Source: Leptolinea sp. UBA4782 (GTDB lineage: Bacteria; Chloroflexota; Anaerolineae; Anaerolineales; Anaerolineaceae). From it: a DNA stretch of 22,670 bases. Below the pieces are notes generated by a model. The model saw only the letters and a list, made by a program, of their open reading frames with translations. It ran no database searches and had not been told where the DNA came from. The stretch is taken from assembly GCA_002403095.1 (NCBI GenBank), contig DHHC01000049.1, forward strand, positions 1 to 22,670, in the 5' to 3' direction. The position numbers and the translations under genes are program-made. Positions within the stretch are counted from its first letter, which is position 1. Each line of letters begins with the position of its first letter. This document shows positions 22,553 to 22,670 of this stretch, piece after piece.

Positions 22553-22561
22553 AGTATAGCA
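22553..22561 (-). promoter_or_regulatory. Extended -10 box placed for a leaderless EamA mRNA
   Basis: The minus strand reads TGCTATACT, ending 7 nt before the ATG at 22545 (spacer ATCTCCC). Same arrangement as at 7263 and 15190. Confidence 0.65.
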
Positions 22562-22571
22562 GAAAGCCGTC

Positions 22572-22600
22572 TTGCCAGCCTGCCTAAAGGTTGATATAAT
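22572..22600 (+). promoter_or_regulatory. Strong promoter for the RNA at the right edge
   Basis: TTGCCA (22572-22577), a 17-nt spacer and TATAAT (22595-22600) preceded by TGA, making an extended -10. This is the best complete promoter in the window, suited to a stable RNA. The first ATG downstream (22617) meets TAG after three codons, so no protein starts there. Confidence 0.65.
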
Positions 22601-22618
22601 CTTTTTGCTTTTAGGAAT

Positions 22619-22670
22619 GGGCGCGTAGCTTCGCAGTCCCAGCGGGCTGTTGGTTAGAGCGCCAAAGGAA
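22619..22670 (+). tRNA. tRNA-like 5' part with an insertion in the D-loop, cut by window end
   Basis: GGGCGCG (22619-22625) could be a 5' acceptor strand, followed by TA and GCTT. Later TTGGTTAGAGCGC matches the usual tRNA D-loop and D-stem 3' side, so GCTT would pair with GAGC. Between them are about 15 more bases than normal, including CAG-T-CCC / GGGCTG, a small hairpin. The bases after the D-stem (CCAAAGGAA) do not give a normal anticodon loop start with U33. The window ends before the anticodon, so this may be an unusual tRNA, a damaged one, or another small RNA. Confidence 0.35.

Overview
This window looks like a chromosomal stretch from a Chloroflexota bacterium, most likely Anaerolineae. 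The clues are indirect: lipoproteins with long Pro/Thr linkers of the PTLPPTEAPTYTP type, a WD40 lipoprotein, a GT39-type membrane protein with a beta-rich tail, an FmrO-type 16S rRNA methyltransferase, and no outer-membrane or LPS genes. GC content is moderate to high and even. I see no transposase, integrase, CRISPR array or prophage gene.

Layout. 1-983 (-): 3'-truncated WD40 lipoprotein. 1127-4003 (+): HIT hydrolase, Pro/Thr-linker lipoprotein, then a SagB-type oxidoreductase and a hot-dog thioesterase as a coupled pair. 7256-4011 (-): a tight three-gene unit of GT39-like glycosyltransferase, small membrane protein and CYTH phosphatase/cyclase. 7349-10000 (+): small coiled-coil membrane protein, a homologue of the aminoglycoside-resistance 16S rRNA m7G1405 methyltransferases (ArmA/RmtB/Sgm family), and, with no gap, an RsmF-type 16S rRNA m5C methyltransferase. 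10191-11675 (+): GAF-GAF-GGDEF diguanylate cyclase behind a structured leader. 13904-11698 (-): thiolase and SDR-type dehydrogenase sharing an ATGA overlap. 14007-15032 (+): BirA-type biotin ligase and a single-span protein, closed by a strong terminator. 15206-18700 (+): YcxB-like protein, HicB-like/DinB-like fusion, PIG-L deacetylase, MFS transporter. 18750-19814 (+): orphan HExxH metallopeptidase-like protein. 21483-19807 (-): ABC-F ATPase with a leader hairpin. 22545-21679 (-): EamA/DMT transporter. The right edge holds a strong promoter and the first bases of an RNA that looks like a tRNA with an extra hairpin in its D-loop.

Most notable points. (1) The G1405-type methyltransferase is fused operonically to an RsmF-type enzyme. 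The two families modify nucleotides two or three bases apart in helix 44 of 16S rRNA and are known to interfere with one another in engineered or resistant bacteria, so this looks like a resident decoding-site modification cassette. (2) At least six genes carry an extended -10 box (TGnTATAAT-like) or a plain -10 box only 5-10 nt before the ATG, with no Shine-Dalgarno. This is a signature of leaderless mRNAs, mixed with ordinary genes that have strong AGGAGG sites. (3) A second ribosome-directed protein, the ABC-F ATPase, has a 145-nt leader with a terminator-like hairpin. (4) Two unusual proteins, the HicB-DinB fusion and the orphan HExxH protein, have no function I can name.
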